This document shows positions 15,725 to 19,098 of a stretch of DNA of 19,098 nt, piece by piece (the stretch's first letter is position 1; each line of letters opens with the position of its first letter). The stretch is from an uncultured Deferribacteraceae bacterium (GTDB lineage: Bacteria > Chrysiogenota > Deferribacteres > Deferribacterales > Mucispirillaceae), in the NCBI GenBank assembly GCA_947039055.1, contig CAMQYB010000013.1, forward strand, positions 1 to 19,098. Reading direction: 5' to 3'. A program made the translations under genes and the position numbers. The notes under the pieces were generated by a model. That model was given only the letters and a program-made list of their open reading frames with translations, had not been told where the DNA came from and did no database searches.

Positions 15725-16192
15725 CTAGCTGTTAAGCTCAACGATTTTAACTATAACTTGATCAGCTGTTACATCACCGTTAGGGAAAATAACAACAAAA
15801 TTTTCTTGCAATAAAGAAGCAAATTTTGCAGTGTCCGTAACTTGTAATAAAGCAGCAACAGAATTAATTGTTTCGCCTTGTCCAATTGCAACATCTTTAG
15901 CGAAATCATCCATGTTCTCAGCGATAAATATTTCTACTTCTTCATATTTAACTACTGAATTTATCGCACCTTGACAACCTACAGTACCTGTTGTCATAGA
16001 AAATGGAGAGTAAAATGTACCATTCGTACTTGACGCAAACGCTTGTAACAACCAACCACCGTTAGTTTGTCCAACTGATTCAAATAACAATGTACCAAGA
16101 CCACAACCAACGTTGTTTTTCAATTTTCCAGCTTGCGCTAATGTTGGAATACAAAGAACAGTTATCAATAAAAAACCAAGTAACTTTTTCAT
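15725..16192 (-). CDS. DUF3015 family periplasmic protein
   Basis: 155 residues from the ATG at 16192. An upstream in-frame ATG (16273) would add 27 residues, but GGAGG at 16199-16203 is 6 bases from 16192, and a clean signal peptide begins there (M-K-K, hydrophobic core, A-Q-A cleavage after residue 21). The mature part opens with N-V-G-C-G-L-G-T-L-L-F (27-37) and continues through S-S-T-N-G-T-F and T-G-T-V-G-C-Q-G, as in DUF3015 proteins. C30 and C73 are the only mature cysteines and may form a disulfide. The biochemical function of the family is unknown. It has its own terminator and is followed by the DUF4105 gene, a pairing that suggests a shared envelope role. Confidence 0.88.
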   Translation of the reverse strand: MKKLLGFLLITVLCIPTLAQAGKLKNNVGCGLGTLLFESVGQTNGGWLLQAFASSTNGTFYSPFSMTTGTVGCQGAINSVVKYEEVEIFIAENMDDFAKDVAIGQGETINSVAALLQVTDTAKFASLLQENFVVIFPNGDVTADQVIVKIVELNS

Positions 16193-16198
16193 ATAGAA

Positions 16199-16203
16199 CC
16201 TCC
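16199..16203 (-). promoter_or_regulatory. ribosome binding site that decides the DUF3015 start
   Basis: On the - strand this reads GGAGG, 6 bases before the ATG at 16192. It is the best Shine-Dalgarno sequence in the window and places the start directly before the signal peptide, excluding the 27-residue extension from 16273. Confidence 0.85.
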
Positions 16204-16397
16204 AATAAAATAGAACGAAAGTTAGTCTAAAGAATTTTAAAATATAATGCAACAAATATATCAAGATATTCATTACTTCATATATTTATAATAAGTTTAT
16301 ACAAATATAATAGTATTTATACATCCCTCTACCACATAAAAAACTTATATTATTTCACTAGTTAAAGTATATAACTACGGTTATGTAGATCATAAGC

Positions 16398-16430
16398 ATT
16401 AGATTATATTTGGTTATATTAGATTATATT
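16398..16430. repeat. short AT-rich direct repeat between the hydrolase and DUF3015 genes
   Basis: ATTAGATTATATT occurs at 16398-16410 and again at 16418-16430 (period 20), with a third related unit TGGTTATATT between them. It lies in the 284-bp spacer 16193-16476, in which I see no gene and no clear promoter. Confidence 0.5.
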
Positions 16431-16476
16431 AATGAGTGTATTGAGAACATTAAGTATATTTATGAGAAAAACAAAC

Positions 16477-17304
16477 TTATTCTAAAAATTTTATTATGCT
16501 CATCTTATTATGGATATTAATAATTATGCCTGCGTGTCCATCTTTTTCATAGATGTGCATATCTTTGCTATAATTATCTGGCATACTGTTAAACAAAATC
16601 ACTGCATTATTATAGTTGATAAATTTATCACCCCTGCTATGGATAATAATATTTTCAGTTGCTTTGCTTTTTGGTAGAAATTCTATAGCAGAGTTGTTAT
16701 CAGGAAAACTCCACTTAACTGGATATTGAAAAATGTAGGTTAGAAATGATGAAGAAGCAACTTCTTTGCCGACACTGCTCCAACTTACAAACGTGCTATC
16801 AAGAACTAATTTAGAAATATTATCTGCAAATTTTGAGTTCGCAGCAACTGCTGCTGCTGCTTGACCACCTAAACTTTGTCCCCATACAATTATGTTTTCA
16901 TCACCATCATATAGCTCCATAAAAGCATCCATTATATCTAAGCTATCTTTCATAAATAACTCAATTGATGGTTTACCTTGTGATATTCCATAGCCTCTAT
17001 AGTCTGGGATAAATAAATCGTATCCATGATCTGCTAGCCAAAAAATCTGTAAACTCTCTGTAGATATATTTCTTGCATTGCCATGAAAAAAGAGTATCGC
17101 ACCTTTTCTATCAGCAGTTTTAGATTTCACATTCCATGCGTGAAGAGTTGTGTTATCTATCGTTTCAATAGAGTAATCTTCCACAGCATATTGAACTTGC
17201 ATAGGATTATAATATAGCGTCTTATTTGGATGAAAAAATAAACTCTGACAACCAGTAAATAAAAATACTGATACAGCCATCATCAGAAAATAAATCTTTC
17301 TCAT
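16477..17304 (-). CDS. alpha/beta hydrolase lipoprotein
   Basis: 275 residues. A lipoprotein signal peptide ends in L-F-T-G-C19, so the protein should be lipid-anchored at the periplasmic side or in the outer membrane. The hydrolase fold is complete. H74-G75 forms the oxyanion segment, D101-Y-R-G-Y-G follows, the nucleophile elbow is G142-Q-S144-L-G, and the likely acid and base are D226 (in H-S-R-G-D-K) and H257 (in D-G-H-A-G). It resembles the serine aminopeptidase S33/BEM46-like group of small lipases and esterases; the substrate cannot be read. A short GAG-type ribosome binding site precedes ATG 17304. It lies downstream of hemY, separated by 256 bases of repeats. Confidence 0.87.
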   Translation of the reverse strand: MRKIYFLMMAVSVFLFTGCQSLFFHPNKTLYYNPMQVQYAVEDYSIETIDNTTLHAWNVKSKTADRKGAILFFHGNARNISTESLQIFWLADHGYDLFIPDYRGYGISQGKPSIELFMKDSLDIMDAFMELYDGDENIIVWGQSLGGQAAAAVAANSKFADNISKLVLDSTFVSWSSVGKEVASSSFLTYIFQYPVKWSFPDNNSAIEFLPKSKATENIIIHSRGDKFINYNNAVILFNSMPDNYSKDMHIYEKDGHAGIIINIHNKMSIIKFLE

Positions 17305-17365
17305 TCATCTCACTCTTTAAAATTTATAAAATAACCAGACCACACTCGATAGCTTGAACACGATT

Positions 17366-17558
17366 AAAACAGTAACTATAAATTGATATTGTTACAAAAT
17401 TTACATGTACAATAAATCTTAAAACAATAACTGCAAATTATATCGTTACAAAACTACACACTATCCTGTGATCTAAAACTATGCAATAAAGTATGTTGTA
17501 AGCTTAAAGTTCTACCGATTATATCGTTACAAAATTACATGTACAATAAATCTAAAAC
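17366..17558. repeat. three imperfect intergenic direct repeats between hemY and the hydrolase gene
   Basis: A unit containing GTTACAAAA recurs at 17391, 17445 and 17526. The first and third copies also share the following ACATGTACAATAAATCT, differing only by single-base indels over about 35 bases. The first and second share about 35 bases upstream (AAAACA[G/A]TAACT, period 55). On the - strand the second and third copies read GTAACGATATAAT, which includes a TATAAT. The third abuts the hemY stop. Confidence 0.7.
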
Positions 17559-17560
17559 CC

Positions 17561-18934
17561 CTAAAGCTCTGATGCAATTTTTTCAGCGATAAGCGTACTT
17601 TGTTTTGTGCAATCATTTACACCTATACCGTAAAGAACATTACCACCTATATATAACCCACCGATATTACTACAAGCTGATTCTATTTTTGCAACTTTCT
17701 CGCCGTGTCCAACATAATATTGAGGGATAGCTTTATCGTATCTAAATGTATATGTGAATGATGGATCTTTATGTACGCCTAAAATATCTTTAATAGAGTT
17801 TATAGATACTGCCAATAGTTCATCATCAGTTTTATTCATTAACTCTTTTTTTGTATCACCACCTGTTAATACACGCAGAAACTTTTTACCCTTTGGTGCT
17901 TGTGCTGGGAACATTGATGATGTGAATAATGCTCCTAAAATATCTCTACCCTCTTTTGATGGGATAAGATATCCAAAACCGTTAAGCGAATCATCCATAT
18001 CTGAATTGTCGTAACCAAGCCCTGATACAAATATAGGAGAGTATGGAATTGACAGTAATGTTTCTGATAACTCTTTATCTAATTTCTCTAAAAATACCGA
18101 TGAACAGTATGCTGGTGATGTTACAATCACTTTATCGAATTGATGTTTCTCTTTACCTACTTTAACCGTAAATTTGTCATCTTTCTTACTAATTTCATCA
18201 ACGCTTGATGATAGTTTTATATCAACACCGTTTGCCACACAAACCTTTGCTAAATCTTTTACAGCCTCGCCCATACCACCTTGATATGATAAAAGTATTC
18301 CACCAGGACCACCAGGACCAGCTTTTTTATTTCCTTTCTTTCTTCTTTTTAAAGATAGTAATGATTTGATTAATCCACCGTACTCTTGCTCTAAATTTTT
18401 GATAACTGGGAACGATGAATTGATACTCATCTTCTCAGGATTACCAGCAAAAATACCTGACACCATAGGTGAGATAAGATAATCTAATGCCTCAACACCT
18501 AATCTACGTTTAATAAAATCAGCTAAACTTTCATCAGCTGAACTGCCTTTTTTAACAAAAAACTCAACAGCTAAACGCAACTTACCTTTCATAGATATTA
18601 ATGGAGATTTTAAAAATGCTAAACCAGTTTCTGGTAGACGAACTAATTTATTATCTCTTTGAATAAATCGTTTTCTTGCAGAGTCTTCACTTCTAACAAG
18701 TTTGTCTGCAAGCCCTGCTTCTGTAAATATTTCTAATGTAAAAGGTTTGCTATTTAAGAAACCGTTAGTTCCAGCTTCAATATCGTAACCATCTTTATGA
18801 ACAGTCTCTATTGTGCCACCTAACCTTGATGATGATTCAAATAATGTAATCTCTACTCCCTTATCTTTTAACTTAGATAATTTAAATGCAACCGATACAC
18901 CCGATATTCCACCACCAATAATAGCAACTTTCAT
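17561..18934 (-). CDS. hemY: oxygen-dependent protoporphyrinogen oxidase (HemY type)
   Basis: 457 residues, normal for the FAD-dependent HemY family (sometimes named hemG in databases; unrelated to the flavodoxin-like E. coli HemG). It oxidises protoporphyrinogen IX, or coproporphyrinogen III in the alternative late pathway, using oxygen. The FAD Rossmann motif is G7-G-G-I-S-G12 followed by F-E-S-S-S-R-L-G-G (32-40). The D51-I-E-A-G-T-N-G segment, the A-I-P-Q-Y block (402-406) and the C-terminal FAD-binding G426-L-Y-I-G-G-N and G436-I-G-V-N-D-C are all present. A lysine/glycine-rich loop (196-212) with G-P-G-G-P-G-G is unusual. AAGGTGG precedes ATG 18934. No other haem gene is in the window. 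Confidence 0.92.
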   Translation of the reverse strand: MKVAIIGGGISGVSVAFKLSKLKDKGVEITLFESSSRLGGTIETVHKDGYDIEAGTNGFLNSKPFTLEIFTEAGLADKLVRSEDSARKRFIQRDNKLVRLPETGLAFLKSPLISMKGKLRLAVEFFVKKGSSADESLADFIKRRLGVEALDYLISPMVSGIFAGNPEKMSINSSFPVIKNLEQEYGGLIKSLLSLKRRKKGNKKAGPGGPGGILLSYQGGMGEAVKDLAKVCVANGVDIKLSSSVDEISKKDDKFTVKVGKEKHQFDKVIVTSPAYCSSVFLEKLDKELSETLLSIPYSPIFVSGLGYDNSDMDDSLNGFGYLIPSKEGRDILGALFTSSMFPAQAPKGKKFLRVLTGGDTKKELMNKTDDELLAVSINSIKDILGVHKDPSFTYTFRYDKAIPQYYVGHGEKVAKIESACSNIGGLYIGGNVLYGIGVNDCTKQSTLIAEKIASEL

Positions 18935-18952
18935 AGATACCCACCTTTATAT

Positions 18953-19000
18953 ATATTTCTATACAACTTACAACTTATACAATTTACATATTTCTATACA
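18953..19000. repeat. 13-bp direct repeat upstream of hemY
   Basis: ATATTTCTATACA occurs at 18953-18965 and 18988-19000, a period of 35. It lies in the presumed promoter region of hemY. Confidence 0.5.
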
Positions 19001-19031
19001 GTAAAATATTAGATCACAATCAATCAAATCT

Positions 19032-19098
19032 CTCAACTTAATCAATAGTAAACTAATCAATCAAGCTTACTCAACTTAATCAATAGTAAAACAATCAA
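19032..19098. repeat. 38-bp tandem repeat running off the window end
   Basis: CTCAACTTAATCAATAGTAA begins at 19032 and again at 19070 (period 38). The second copy is cut by the end of the window at 19098. Internal AATCAA sub-repeats are also present. It is probably part of a longer minisatellite upstream of hemY. Confidence 0.65.

Noticed and set aside
16193..16273. 27-residue N-terminal extension of the DUF3015 protein
   Set aside because: The GGAGG at 16199-16203 lies inside it and the signal peptide starts after it; the extension is untranslated leader.
17383..17397. FNR-like box in the first repeat copy (ATATCAA / TTGTA halves on the - strand)
   Set aside because: The half-sites are spaced one base too far and one half is degenerate.
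18813..19004. 63-codon frame on + overlapping the hemY start
   Set aside because: Antisense to the FAD-binding motif of hemY and ending in low-complexity repeats.

Overview
The window is AT-rich DNA (about 30% G+C by eye) from a Gram-negative, probably flagellated bacterium. It encodes a predicted outer-membrane beta-barrel protein, a lipoprotein, signal-peptide-bearing periplasmic proteins, and a pseudaminic-acid/flagellin-glycosylation operon behind a sigma-54 promoter. None of the four tRNA genes encodes its 3' CCA. This combination would fit a low-GC, host-associated lineage such as Deferribacterota (Mucispirillum-like). That is an inference from gene content only; no rRNA or other phylogenetic marker is present to settle it.

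Layout. 1-872: a secreted, cysteine-paired Sel1-repeat protein on the + strand. 1036-1815 (-): a GNAT acetyltransferase fused to a YoaP-type thioredoxin-like domain. 2030-2932 (+): an NDUFA9-like atypical SDR. 3167-3567 (+): a tRNA array Lys(UUU)-Glu(UUC)-Val(UAC)-Asp(GUC) with two candidate upstream promoters. 3655-4301 (+): a very basic 30-residue ORF whose stop overlaps the start of an unrecognised 184-residue helical protein. 4302-4793 has no convincing gene.

From 4794 to the end every protein gene is on the - strand. Read in transcription order from the right, they are: hemY-type protoporphyrinogen oxidase; a lipoprotein alpha/beta hydrolase; a DUF3015 periplasmic protein with a strong terminator; a DUF4105/Lnb-like envelope protein with a predicted C-terminal beta-barrel and an Asn/Ser-rich tandem-repeat insertion; recJ; a bifunctional RelA/SpoT enzyme; then a sigma-54 promoter driving pseB-pseC-maf.

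How they work together. PseB and PseC carry out the first two steps from UDP-GlcNAc towards CMP-pseudaminic acid. The Maf-family protein encoded after them is the type that transfers nonulosonic acid to flagellin. A near-consensus -24/-12 element 5' of pseB suggests these genes are co-regulated with sigma-54-dependent flagellar genes. The later Pse enzymes (PseH, PseG, PseI, PseF) and flagellin are not in the window. DUF3015 and DUF4105 look like an envelope pair. RecJ and the (p)ppGpp enzyme are housekeeping genes.

The least explained items are the coupled small basic ORF plus 184-aa protein next to the tRNA array, the repeat insertion in the DUF4105 protein, and several families of short intergenic direct repeats around hemY.
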